This document shows positions 53,733 to 62,412 of a DNA stretch of 64,000 nt, one piece after another. Position numbers and translations under genes: made by a program. Below the pieces are notes generated by a model. The model did no database searches and was not told the DNA's origin. It saw nothing but the letters and a program-made list of their open reading frames with translations. The stretch comes from Chloracidobacterium sp. (GTDB lineage: Bacteria; Acidobacteriota; Blastocatellia; Pyrinomonadales; Pyrinomonadaceae), in assembly GCA_016715795.1 (NCBI GenBank), contig JADJXP010000002.1:930001-994000 (forward strand). The letters are read 5' to 3'. Within the stretch, counting starts at the first letter, position 1. Every line of letters begins with the position of its first letter.

Positions 53733-54587
53733 TTACCCCAAGTGGAAAGCTAGTGTTTTTGGTCTAACTGCCGTCGGATCGTGATCGAGTTTGGTGGCAG
53801 CCGAGCCAGAGGCGAGGCTGGCAGCAAACTCGGCGGGTGTGAGATAGCCAAGCGACGAATGCGGGCGCGTCGTGTTGTAGAATTTCCGCCAGCTTTCGAT
53901 CACTACCCGTGCTTCCCACATCGAACTGAACCACCTTTGGCCCAGCAGTTCATCGCGCAGCTTGCCGTTAAAGCTCTCGCATTTGCCGTTCTGCCAAGGC
54001 TTGCCCGGTGCGATGAACATCGGCTGAATGTTGTTTGCCGAGAGCCATTCGCGGGTCGCCCCGGCGATGAATTCACTGCCGTTGTCCGAGCGGATCATCT
54101 GAGGGCATCCTCTCTCGCGGCAAACCCGCTCAAGCACCCGTCTCACGCCCCTCGCCGTGATCGATGATGCGACCTCGACCGCAAGGCATTCCCTCGTGTA
54201 TTCATCAACCAGCGTCAGCATCTTCAGCTTTCGCCCCGAAACTGCCTGATCGAATACAAAATCGTAAGTCCACACCTGGTTCGCCTTCTCGGCCTTTGGA
54301 ACGATCATCTGCACGTCCTGACGCCGTCTTTTCGGCCTTTTCCTCGCAAGCTGCAGCTTCAGCTTCTTCCACCAGCGATGCACACGCTTGATGTTCACCA
54401 CCTCTCCGGCCCGTCGCAGCATCGCCCATATCCGCCGATACCCGAATCGCGGATAAGCAAGCGCCAGCTCCTTTATCCGCTCTGAGATCGGGTCAGGTGC
54501 TCGCTCTCGCCGCTCGTACCGATAGCTCTTTCGCTCCAACTCCAACAAAGCACACGAAAACCGCTCGCTCACGCCCGCACCGATCAT
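53733..54587 (-). CDS. Type-2 IS OrfB, DDE integrase (copy 3)
   Basis: 284 residues from MIGAGVSERFSCALLELERK to the end, with TYDFVFDQ, IRSDNGSEF and KCESFNGK motifs and the C-terminal NTTRPHSSLGYLTPAEF. The longest intact OrfB of this type, but a 2-nt loss just upstream (near 54594) breaks the link with OrfA, so a normal fusion transposase cannot be made. Confidence 0.8.
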   Translation of the reverse strand: MIGAGVSERFSCALLELERKSYRYERRERAPDPISERIKELALAYPRFGYRRIWAMLRRAGEVVNIKRVHRWWKKLKLQLARKRPKRRRQDVQMIVPKAEKANQVWTYDFVFDQAVSGRKLKMLTLVDEYTRECLAVEVASSITARGVRRVLERVCRERGCPQMIRSDNGSEFIAGATREWLSANNIQPMFIAPGKPWQNGKCESFNGKLRDELLGQRWFSSMWEARVVIESWRKFYNTTRPHSSLGYLTPAEFAASLASGSAATKLDHDPTAVRPKTLAFHLG

Positions 54588-54925
54588 TATCCTCTGCCTC
54601 TCGCCGGTCCGACACGCCTACCACTTTTTTTAAGCACCTCTTTGATCGCGTCGATCTCAAGATCGCGCTCAGCCAGCAGACGCTTCAACCGTGCGTTCTC
54701 CTGCACCAGCGTTCGGTACTCCCGTACCTCCTCGACATCCATCGACCCAAACCGCTTCTTCCACCCGTAGAACGTCGTCTCGTGCACTCCCTTCTCACGG
54801 CAATATTCCTTAACGCCTTTCCCGCTCGCCTCCGCCCCTCGCAAGATCCCCACGATCTGCTCTTCCGTATACTTTTTCCTCATTGCAAGAACCTTCCTCC
54901 ATTCTATTTGATTCTTGCTTTCCAC
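54587..54925 (-). CDS. Type-2 IS OrfA (copy 3)
   Basis: 112 residues. Same HTH and coiled coil as copy 2, but the slippery tract is A7 and the frame ends SGRRVGPARGRG. Confidence 0.8.
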   Translation of the reverse strand: MESKNQIEWRKVLAMRKKYTEEQIVGILRGAEASGKGVKEYCREKGVHETTFYGWKKRFGSMDVEEVREYRTLVQENARLKRLLAERDLEIDAIKEVLKKSGRRVGPARGRG

Positions 54926-54952
54926 TTGGGGTAATTTTACGGGAGCAGGTCA

Positions 54953-55652
54953 GGTCGAGATGTTGATAGTTGATCCCGATGTCGTCGAGAGCGGCAACAT
55001 ACCGCGAAGCAACTTCTGCGCCGCTGAGATCGGTCGATACAAGGCCCAGACTCTTGCAGAAAGAATCACTCTGGCTTGGGGAATGGAAATCGAGTATTCC
55101 TGTGAAGCGTTTGATGTCGAAAAGCACATGCGTCGGTCAATGCGAGATTATCGCAGCCTCACCGTAATTGTCGGGTGCGTTGACAATCACTTGGCAAGGC
55201 GTGATATTCACGGCGCTATCGACGAGTTCAAAACCTATGGCTCATCAGACGCACCCGGTACCTGGTGGATAGATGCCGGAAACGGCAGAATGTCCGGACA
55301 GGTTCTTCTCGGTTCAAATACAAGACGGTTAAAGCCTCAGCAGTATTTTGCGGGGACAAGTATCTGCCGCTCGCTCCCGGCTCCGTCGCTTGTGCATCCT
55401 GATCTTCTTGAACCTGAGACAAAGGTAACTTTTGAAACGAACGAAGCTCTTTCCTGTCCGGATCGAATAAGGCTCGGGGAGCAAAGTCTCAACATCAATC
55501 AGCGTGTAGCAGTCGAAATCGCTGAAATGCTGTCGGCAATGTTCCTGACAAGGTCGCTTAAGCGATTTGCATCTTACTTCGATCTCGAAAGCGGGACTTC
55601 ACGCTCGCTTTACTGCACTCCGGCACAGGTTGCGTCCGCGATTCACAGGTAG
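54953..55652 (+). pseudogene. PRTRC-type ThiF/E1-like protein, N-terminus lost
   Basis: About 232 codons. Visible ThiF family parts: MLIVDPDVVESGNIPRSNF (strand with ribose-binding Asp), GRYKAQTLAERI, LTVIVGCVDNHLARRDIHGAI, WWIDAGNGRMSGQVLLG and SLNINQRVAVEIAEML. This pattern fits the ThiF-family protein found with PRTRC gene sets of plasmids. The glycine-rich nucleotide-binding loop that should precede MLIVDPD is missing: the gene begins inside the IS end. Could be translated from an IS-internal start but would lack ATP binding. Confidence 0.8.
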
Positions 55653-55663
55653 AAATAACCGTC

Positions 55664-55978
55664 ATGCAGGAACTGCTTACTAAAGAACTGAAAGAGCGAT
55701 TGCCCGGGTTCAGAGAGCAGGAGAACTCCGAAGATCCGATAGTTTATGCCGTGTACTTCTTCCCATGTAGCGGCTGGACATGGTTTGTTACCAAAGGGCA
55801 GCCGGAAGCAAACGATTTTATTTTCTTCGGATTCGTTATCGGTTTTGAATCCGAATGGGGGTATTTCGCGTTGAGCGAACTCGAAGAACTGGATATTCAC
55901 GGCCTCAGGATCGAACGAGTTGAGGACTTTATCCCGACTCCGTTAAGCGAACTGAAAAAACAAGCGGCGGGCATGTGA
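55664..55978 (+). CDS. DUF2958 protein
   Basis: 104 residues with VYFFPCSGWTWFVTKGQPEAND, FFGFVIGFESEWGYFALSELEEL and the terminal FIPTPLSELKK, the signature of DUF2958, a small family found beside DNA-processing genes in plasmids and integrative elements. Function unknown. Begins 12 nt after thiF. Confidence 0.8.
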   Translation: MQELLTKELKERLPGFREQENSEDPIVYAVYFFPCSGWTWFVTKGQPEANDFIFFGFVIGFESEWGYFALSELEELDIHGLRIERVEDFIPTPLSELKKQAAGM

Positions 55979-57376
55979 GTGTCAATGGAAGCACAAACTT
56001 ACAACTCAGGTCCCGGTGAACAAGTCTTGGAAACTCCTCCACAATCGCTCGCCAATTCCGTTCTGGCGAATATCTTTGGACAAAACGGCTATAGAAAAAC
56101 CGACGAGGTGTTTGATCGAGCGGATGAGCAGGAAAGTACACAACCAGCTGATTTGGCCCAAGACATTCTCAAGCGATTCGATTCGAGAAAGGAAAAGGCT
56201 GCTGTTGAACTTGGAATCGACGCAAACGAAGTCGAATCTCTGCCGTTCGATCTTTCGATCCTCGAAAGTGAAGGCATATTCATGAATATCGATTGCCGTG
56301 GTTTCGGAGCGCTTGTCAGGCAGCTTGAGTGGAAAACGCTCGGCGTTAAGCTGCCCGAAAACGCGGCGGTTCATGTCAGCCCGCCTCGTGCCGGACTGCT
56401 GCCGGACGCTTACCGCAACAAGCTTATGCGCGGTGCGGCGCGTGCCCATCAGGCGCTCACAAGATACGGATTCAAGTTTACGCTCTGCGAAACCGTCTGG
56501 GGAACAAGCGAATATAAATGGATTCCGTGGACAGCATTCGAGCAGTTCGAGCAGGCATATCACAAAGCCTGCGAGACTCTGAGTAAAGCAAAGGCTGAAG
56601 TACTTGAGAATTATGATGAGATCCTTGGCATACTCCAGGACAGTTTCTACACGCTTGCGAGAGATTCGGCCGACCGTTTCGAAGCGACCAGTGACGAGTC
56701 CTTCGATAGGGAGGAGTTCGTGAATGCGGTAGCTGCTCAGGCGATTGGGATGGTTCCGACGCGCGAGATGATCCGCGATGGACTTACTATCACGATGAAG
56801 CCAAAAGTGATCGTTCTCGGCTCCGAGATGATTGCCGAACAGAACCTAAGAAAAACTCTTTCCCTTGAAACTGCAAAGGTCGATGCTGAGCGTGTTTCGC
56901 TCGAACTGGAATTGGATTCGAAACGTCGGGTCGAACAGATAAAGGTGACCCAGGTCGAGGAAGAAACCCGTCAAGAAAGGGAAGTTAAGGAACGCATTCG
57001 CAATATGAAGATCGAGGCTGCACGACGCGAGGCTGAAGAAGCGGTGTCGCCGATCAAGGAAGGGCTTTCGCAGCTGACCGCGAAGATCTTCGAGGCCGCC
57101 AGCGAGATGTCGGAAAAGCTTAAGGGGGCAAACTTTGTTTCCGGCTCGCTTGCAAAACGGGCAAGGCAGATGTGCGAATGGTATCAATTGATGAATTTCA
57201 CAGGTGACACATCGCTCGAAGAGGTCTTAGACAAACTCCAAAATGCCGCCGGTCGTGAAGTAAAACAGCGAACGACTCACGAGATGCAATCTGCTCTTAG
57301 TGACCTGATCAGGCTGACTTCTGTCCAGTCAAAGAAACTCTTGGATGAGGACAGGCTATCGGCTCTGGAATTGTAA
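55979..57376 (+). CDS. Protein of unknown function with coiled coil
   Basis: 465 residues. The N-terminal half includes FMNIDCRGFGALVRQLEWKT and RAGLLPDAYRNKLMRGAARAHQAL; about 300-360 is a highly charged coiled coil (EEETRQEREVKERIRNMKIEAARREAEEA). Start is GTG 55979 directly after the DUF2958 stop, or ATG 55985. The ordering before an annealing-like protein and an AAA+ ATPase suggests a subunit of the same complex. No family recognised with confidence. Confidence 0.65.
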   Translation: MSMEAQTYNSGPGEQVLETPPQSLANSVLANIFGQNGYRKTDEVFDRADEQESTQPADLAQDILKRFDSRKEKAAVELGIDANEVESLPFDLSILESEGIFMNIDCRGFGALVRQLEWKTLGVKLPENAAVHVSPPRAGLLPDAYRNKLMRGAARAHQALTRYGFKFTLCETVWGTSEYKWIPWTAFEQFEQAYHKACETLSKAKAEVLENYDEILGILQDSFYTLARDSADRFEATSDESFDREEFVNAVAAQAIGMVPTREMIRDGLTITMKPKVIVLGSEMIAEQNLRKTLSLETAKVDAERVSLELELDSKRRVEQIKVTQVEEETRQEREVKERIRNMKIEAARREAEEAVSPIKEGLSQLTAKIFEAASEMSEKLKGANFVSGSLAKRARQMCEWYQLMNFTGDTSLEEVLDKLQNAAGREVKQRTTHEMQSALSDLIRLTSVQSKKLLDEDRLSALEL

Positions 57377-57388
57377 GGAACCAACATA

Positions 57389-57814
57389 ATGGCAAGTTTT
57401 GATCTTAGTAACTATATTCCGGTACATACTCGCATCGTTGAGTTTTACACGAAGTATCCCGATGGTCGCATTCTCACGGAACTCGTCCGCCTGAACGAGG
57501 ACAGCGGATTTGTGTGTATCAAGGCAAGCGTTTTCCGCGAGCGTGATGACGCAGAGCCAAGCGCGACCGGACACGCATTTGAGATTCGCGGGCAGGGGTA
57601 TGTGAACGCGACTTCGCACATCGAGAACGGAGAGACCAGTGCGGTAGGCCGTGCACTCGCGAACCTTGGCTTTGCGATCGAGAACGGCATCGCTTCCCGC
57701 GAAGAGATGCAAAAGGTGCAGCGGATGACCAACGCAAATGGAAATCCGAACGGAAATTCAAACGCCACAAACCATCAGAACGGACGCCAGCAGGTAGTGC
57801 AGTCCGTCTCGTAA
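57389..57814 (+). CDS. Phage-type ssDNA-annealing-associated small protein (ERF-like core)
   Basis: 141 residues. YIPVHTRIVEFYTKYPDGRILTE, then GHAFEIRGQGYVNATSHIENGE followed by TSAVGRALANLGFAIENGIAS. The HIENGETSAVGRAL word recalls ERF/Sak-type annealing proteins of phages. The tail is Asn/Gly/Gln-rich and disordered. Probably assists strand annealing; assignment moderate. Confidence 0.65.
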   Translation: MASFDLSNYIPVHTRIVEFYTKYPDGRILTELVRLNEDSGFVCIKASVFRERDDAEPSATGHAFEIRGQGYVNATSHIENGETSAVGRALANLGFAIENGIASREEMQKVQRMTNANGNPNGNSNATNHQNGRQQVVQSVS

Positions 57815-57827
57815 ATCCCAAAAGCAA

Positions 57828-59447
57828 ATGACGCAGCAAGAAACCGATGCGGACAGCATCGGCACATTCCTAAACGAGCTCGATATCAGGATTCGGGCAA
57901 GATATCCGCTTATCGCGATCAACACCTATGAGGAAGATCGAGTGAAAGACGCACTTCTTGATCTCGTCTTTCAGGAGAGGCACAAGGAAAAGCCACTTTT
58001 CTTCTGGAGCCGTCCTACTGGACTGCAAAGGATCGTCGATCCGAAGGAGGGGCTGCTTCAGCCCCCTACTCCGGTTCTTGACACGGAGGATCCCGAAGGC
58101 GTGCTCGGATACATAAGCGAACAGAAAACGGGCATCTTTCTGCTTTGTGACTATGCACCATACATCTCTCCGTTCGGTCAGGAAGATGCTTTGCTGGTCC
58201 GGCGGCTTAGGGAGATCGCATGGAAGCTCAAATCAACCAAGGCGACTGTCCTGTTTGCCGGTCCGAACTTTCCAGAGTTAAAAACACTCGAAAAAGAAGT
58301 GACTCAGATCGAGCTTGGGCTTCCAAAGGAAACCGAGATCGACGATTCGATAGAACTCCAGCTCGACAATCTTAGGGCGAACGGGCTTGATATCAGTCTT
58401 ACAAAAGATACGCAGGACGCTTTGCTTCAATCCCTTCTGGGACTTACCGCAGGCGAGATCAGCAATGTGATCGCTAAGGCGGTTATCAGCTGCAACGGTC
58501 TCAATCAGGAATCTATCAACGTAATTCTTGAGGAAAAGAAGAATGTAATTCGCGGCAGCGGTTCGTTGACCTATGTTCATCCGGAACCGGCCAGCAATCT
58601 TGGTGGTTACAAATCTCTAAGGGCGATACTCGAACGTGCTGCATACACGTTCAGTCCTAGAGCTAAAGCTCGTCATGTAGAACCTTGCAAGGGTATTTTG
58701 CTTGTGGGCTTGCCCGGCTGCGGCAAGGACCTCTGTAAACGTGTGGCATCGAGCATTACCAATCGTGCTCTGCTTGACCTGGATTTCGGCTCAATCATGG
58801 GCGAAGGCGGCGGTGTTATCGGTTCGTCCGCGATGTCGATCAAACGAGCCCTTTCAATAGCCGGAACGATCAAGGGCATTCTCGGGATCAGTGAGTTTGA
58901 AAAAGCTGTGTCAGGCATGAAGTCCTCCAACAAGACCGATGGCGGCGAGACGGCACGAACGATCTCGTATCTTCTCAACTGGATGCAGGACAACAAGGAC
59001 GTTCTGGTCTTTGCGACCGCAAATGACGTCCGCGAACTCGAATCAGAACAGTTCAGGATCGGCAGGTTCTCATACATCCACTTTGTCGATCTTCCGGGGA
59101 GTGAAGACCGAGAGGAGATATTCAAAGTTCATCTGAGAAAACGCCATCTTGATCCTGAGAGGTTCGATATCGACCAGCTTGTCGAAAAAAGCAATGACTT
59201 CTCAGGTTCCGAGATAGAGGAAACGGTAAAGGACGGCGTTCTCGAAGCGTTTATCGACGGCGACCGCGAAGCCGAGACTCGCGACATTCTCAAAGCTGCC
59301 GAAAAGCTCACCCCGACAGCCCAAATGATGAGCGAGAAGATTGAAGAGATTCGCAAATGGGCGAGAAACAACATAAAAGGCGTTTCCGCAAAACCTGAAG
59401 GCTCGCAGCTTACTGGACAACACTCCAATCGCATTTACGAATTCTAA
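57828..59447 (+). CDS. Ycf46-like AAA+ ATPase with swapped metal-site residues
   Basis: 539 residues. The N-terminal domain (1-240) opens with RIRARYPLIAINTYEEDRV as in Ycf46-type ATPases; the AAA+ domain follows. Walker A reads GLPGCGKDLCKRV (Lys 300, then Asp 301 where Ser/Thr is usual), and Walker B reads GILGISEFEKAV, with Ser in place of Asp before the catalytic Glu. Sensor 1 is FATANDVRELE, arginine-finger region FRIGRFSYIHFVDLPG. The double change keeps one Asp and one Ser at the Mg site but exchanges their places. Precedes DUF1257 and DUF2997, matching Ycf46-Ycf35 neighbours. Confidence 0.8.
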   Translation: MTQQETDADSIGTFLNELDIRIRARYPLIAINTYEEDRVKDALLDLVFQERHKEKPLFFWSRPTGLQRIVDPKEGLLQPPTPVLDTEDPEGVLGYISEQKTGIFLLCDYAPYISPFGQEDALLVRRLREIAWKLKSTKATVLFAGPNFPELKTLEKEVTQIELGLPKETEIDDSIELQLDNLRANGLDISLTKDTQDALLQSLLGLTAGEISNVIAKAVISCNGLNQESINVILEEKKNVIRGSGSLTYVHPEPASNLGGYKSLRAILERAAYTFSPRAKARHVEPCKGILLVGLPGCGKDLCKRVASSITNRALLDLDFGSIMGEGGGVIGSSAMSIKRALSIAGTIKGILGISEFEKAVSGMKSSNKTDGGETARTISYLLNWMQDNKDVLVFATANDVRELESEQFRIGRFSYIHFVDLPGSEDREEIFKVHLRKRHLDPERFDIDQLVEKSNDFSGSEIEETVKDGVLEAFIDGDREAETRDILKAAEKLTPTAQMMSEKIEEIRKWARNNIKGVSAKPEGSQLTGQHSNRIYEF

Positions 59448-59459
59448 TTAAGAGGCTTT

Positions 59460-59858
59460 ATGAGCAAATACATGACATTCGATTCGCAAGCCTTTGAGAG
59501 CGCTGATCTTCTGATCGAGGCACTTTCCGATCTTGGTTTTACCGAAGTTGCTCGTGGACAGGGCCTTGTACTTGAAGGCTGGGACAGACGCGATAAGCGT
59601 ACCGCCGACATCGTTATTCGTCGTTCAGGTGTGAAGGACAAGCGACTTTTGGGCGACATCGGTTTTCAAAAAACTGCATCGGGATATGTCGCGGTCATCG
59701 ACGACATGGATCTCAATTACAAGCTTGGACGCGATTGGATAACCAAACTCCAAACAAGCTACCACGAGGCCGCAGCACGGAAAATGGCAAAGAAACTCGG
59801 CGGCACTCTCACCCGTGAGTTGATCGGCAAAACAGTCAAGATCAGAGTCAAATTCTAG
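59460..59858 (+). CDS. DUF1257 (Ycf35-like) protein
   Basis: 132 residues: KYMTFDSQAFESADLLIEAL, RRDKRTADIVIRRS, DIGFQKTASGYVAVIDDMD and a helical end YHEAAARKMAKKLGG. The pattern fits DUF1257, the family of plastid and cyanobacterial Ycf35. It lies 12 nt after the Ycf46-like gene. Biochemical role unknown. Confidence 0.8.
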   Translation: MSKYMTFDSQAFESADLLIEALSDLGFTEVARGQGLVLEGWDRRDKRTADIVIRRSGVKDKRLLGDIGFQKTASGYVAVIDDMDLNYKLGRDWITKLQTSYHEAAARKMAKKLGGTLTRELIGKTVKIRVKF

Positions 59859-59873
59859 CCAAAAGGAGGCTCT

Positions 59874-60065
59874 ATGCCCGAAATCGAATTCACTATCGAC
59901 ACCGACACCGGAAAGTGTGACACCGAGATCAAAGGTGTTCACGGACCGGCTTGCGAAAAGACTGCACAGCAACTGAAACAGGTTCTGGGAAGCCCATCAA
60001 AAGACACAAAAACTAAAGAGTATTACGTTAGGCCGCAGCAAAAGCGGCGAATCGAGGCGAAATGA
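59874..60065 (+). CDS. DUF2997 small protein
   Basis: 63 residues: EIEFTIDTDTGKCDTEIKGVHGPACEKTAQQL then YYVRPQQKRR. DUF2997 proteins are small partners often encoded next to DUF1257. Overlaps the next start by 4 nt. The same fold opens the next protein. Confidence 0.8.
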   Translation: MPEIEFTIDTDTGKCDTEIKGVHGPACEKTAQQLKQVLGSPSKDTKTKEYYVRPQQKRRIEAK

Positions 60066-60721
60066 AGAATGCTGTCACATTTATTGTTGAACCCGATACG
60101 GGACGAGTAACGGTCGAAGTCTCAGGGGTTTCAAATGGAACTGTCCGACAACTTGAGACCGTCATTGGAAAGGGAACATCTTTTAACTGCGGACGACCGG
60201 TTCATGCGGCATTTACACGGCCATCTCCCAAAGCAGTTGAAGACGACGCATTTTCGATCTGGCTCTATGGTCTCTATCACAACTCAGTTGTGGACGGCCC
60301 CGGTAGGCGAAGCGTCATACGTGTGGCCGGTTGCTCTCTGCGCTGCCCCGGCTGCTATGTTCCAGAAACGCATAAGCGCGAAAACGGATCGCTTGTTCCG
60401 ATATCGTCAATTGTCAACGAGATCGTTGCCAATCGTTCAAAACACGACGGAGTGACAATTCTCGGCGGTGAACCGTTCGACCAAGCAGCGTCAGTTGCAG
60501 AACTTGTATCACGGCTCAACAAACTCGGCGTACACATTACCGTTTATACCGGAAACACCATGGACACGCTGATCGGCAGAAAAGATAAAAGCGTTGACTA
60601 CATCCTCACTCATATCGATCTCCTGATCGACGGTCCATTCATCAGACAACTTATGGAGAATGCAGGGGAATACATAGGCTCCCGAAATCAACGCATCATC
60701 TCACTTCGCCGAAATAGTTAG
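60062..60721 (+). CDS. DUF2997-radical SAM fusion (NrdG-like activase)
   Basis: 219 residues. Residues 1-36 (NAVTFIVEPDTGRVTVEVSG, VRQLETVIGKG) repeat the DUF2997 pattern of the preceding protein. From about 62 on it is a short radical SAM enzyme: Cys-x3-Cys-x2-Cys in GCSLRCPGC (91, 95, 98), then VTILGGEPFDQAASV (GGEP motif) and a late DILIDGPF-type segment DLLIDGPFIRQ. NrdG-like activases make glycyl radicals, but no glycyl-radical enzyme gene is nearby, so the target may be another protein of this module. Confidence 0.85.
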   Translation: MKNAVTFIVEPDTGRVTVEVSGVSNGTVRQLETVIGKGTSFNCGRPVHAAFTRPSPKAVEDDAFSIWLYGLYHNSVVDGPGRRSVIRVAGCSLRCPGCYVPETHKRENGSLVPISSIVNEIVANRSKHDGVTILGGEPFDQAASVAELVSRLNKLGVHITVYTGNTMDTLIGRKDKSVDYILTHIDLLIDGPFIRQLMENAGEYIGSRNQRIISLRRNS

Positions 60722-60833
60722 GATTCGTTCCAGAGATTCATACTGTTGCTTGAATTTGGCGGGATTACTGTCTTTCAGGTGCCGAAGATTCTGTAGCTTC
60801 CACTGAACCGCCGGAAACTTCTGGAAATCATGG

Positions 60834-61613
60834 TCATCCCATTTCGGATCCAAGCCATTGATCCCTTAAAAGAAACTCGCGATCTTCATTCGTCAATCTT
60901 TGGTGAATCGAGTCCACCAATCTCGATCGAGTGTTTTCAAAGTCCTCGTAGGTAAACTGCTCGCTGCTCATTCCAATGAAGTGATTTTCCAATGTCGCCC
61001 GCTGGTCCAGAAAGGTTGGTTGAATAACCTCATGTAAGGGCCGATCGCTGGATATCAATGAAAGGAGAAATCCGGTTTTAACCTCATCCGAAAATCCTTC
61101 GTGTTCAAGTAGGTACTTTACGTCAAAGAGATCTCTCGGATGCTGCCGGTCAAGGGCAGCGCATATTTTGCCGCCGTAAAGTTGACCAAAAGGTGAAACT
61201 TGAATTACACAAAAAGCTTCAAATTCTTCCTGAGCTCTTTTACACAATGTCATCTCAGTCGGTTCGGAAATTGTTCCCCTGGCAACCAAGTTGACCTCGA
61301 TCTTTATTCCAAAACCTGATTGCGAGACGAGCAGTTTTCCGGCCTCGCTTCTGTCGGAAATCCTTACATCCTTGAGAACCGTTTCTACATTCCGTTTCAC
61401 CCTTCCCAAAGCTGCCTTGATGTTCGACATTGTAGTCGCTCGATCTTCAATCGGAACATAGGTCAAGTCGATGTCAACGGAAAGACGCGGCATATCCCTG
61501 ACGAAAAGATTGATCGCGGTGCCACCGTGAAGTGCGAAACACTTTTCTTTGGCTACTTCAGGAAGCACGTTCAACAGCAGTGAGACCTGATTTCTATAGG
61601 TTGCTTTTTCCAC
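60834..61613 (-). pseudogene. abiEii: AbiEii-type nucleotidyltransferase toxin, frameshifted at the 3' end
   Basis: 259 codons in the present frame. The nucleotidyltransferase core is clear: FALHGGTAINLF (the GGTA loop) and RLSVDIDLTY (metal-binding DID). Near 60850-60855 one extra base changes the frame; in the other frame the expected C-terminus is still readable down to 60701 (WLDPKWDDHDFQKF, AVQWKLQNLRHL, QQYESLERIL). The family has this PAVQWKLxN ending, so about 45 residues are replaced by SEMG. Toxicity is probably lost. The stop of the antitoxin gene overlaps the start. Confidence 0.8.
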
Positions 61614-62412
61614 TTTCTTCGAATTCCTTCGGAACTGTTATCTGATATTTCTTTACAAATATCCCGTTTTTTACTATGCTGCGTTTTCCGCTGCCAAGAT
61701 CTACGTACTTCAGGTCCAAATATTCAACCCAGCCGTGTCCGCATTTTTCAGCCAAATAAAGGAACAGGCGCTTTACCTTTATTGACCGACATTTCTCCAG
61801 CAATATCTGTACCTGATCCGGCCGCAGATTATTCAATCCTTCCATCAGTTCGTAACATTCCATCAGATCTTGCTTGTCAGGGGCTAGGTATAGGCATTCC
61901 ATCATTGCTCGGGCCGCGCCGGACACCTTTATTGAAAATGTCCTGAAATCGATGTCAGTCATGCCGAGATCAGGAGGCAGGAATGAAGAGGGATAAAAGT
62001 CTATTTTTACACCCCAATCGTATTCTCGAAACCACGTCGGCAATTTTTCGCCCTGTTTCCCAAACAGAGTGACCTTTTTGGAGTCCATTTCGAGATAGTG
62101 GGCCTTTCCGGTCAGAGATAAGGCTGTTCGCCCACCCGGATGCACCGTCAATCCGGTTTGCGCTTGGAGAGCGTATATCGCGCCTTCATAACCAACCTGA
62201 TCACCGGCGCGTATCATCGCCCCGTTTCCTATCGAAACAAGCCAATTGCTTTGCCGATACTTCTTTTGAAGATGGCCGCTATATCCTTGATCGGTAAGCC
62301 ACTTCGCTTGAAATACAATTCCACTAGGCTGTGAAGTTAGTAAGCGGTGTAGTTTGCTTGTATTTATGGCACTCACAGTTCCATTATTGCAGAAACTATA
62401 AACCCATGACAA
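61594..62412 (-). CDS. abiEi: AbiEi-type antitoxin / transcriptional repressor
   Basis: 272 residues. N-terminal winged-helix-like region (SKLHRLLTSQPSGIVFQAKWLTDQGYSGHLQKKYRQSNWLVSIGNGAMIRAGD), middle AbiEi domain (YALQAQTGLTVHPGGRTALSLTGKAHYLE) and C-terminal YLAEKCGHGWVEYLDLKYVDLGSGKR. It represses its own promoter and neutralises the AbiEii toxin in known type IV systems. A GTG about 13 codons in is an alternative start. Overlaps the toxin gene by 20 nt. Confidence 0.85.
   Translation of the reverse strand: MSWVYSFCNNGTVSAINTSKLHRLLTSQPSGIVFQAKWLTDQGYSGHLQKKYRQSNWLVSIGNGAMIRAGDQVGYEGAIYALQAQTGLTVHPGGRTALSLTGKAHYLEMDSKKVTLFGKQGEKLPTWFREYDWGVKIDFYPSSFLPPDLGMTDIDFRTFSIKVSGAARAMMECLYLAPDKQDLMECYELMEGLNNLRPDQVQILLEKCRSIKVKRLFLYLAEKCGHGWVEYLDLKYVDLGSGKRSIVKNGIFVKKYQITVPKEFEESGKSNL

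Larger units (their letters stand above)
53716..54952 (-). mobile_element. IS3-family element, type 2, copy 3
   Basis: A 1,237-bp copy with the same ends. Flanks differ (TGGC left, GGTC right), so unlike copies 1 and 2 it is not a simple insertion: it marks a deletion or rearrangement end point, consistent with the truncated thiF gene directly to its right. Confidence 0.9.

Noticed and set aside
54953..60721. Complete PRTRC system
   Set aside because: Only the ThiF-type protein fits; the ParB-like, A, B, C, E and F proteins are not found in the window.
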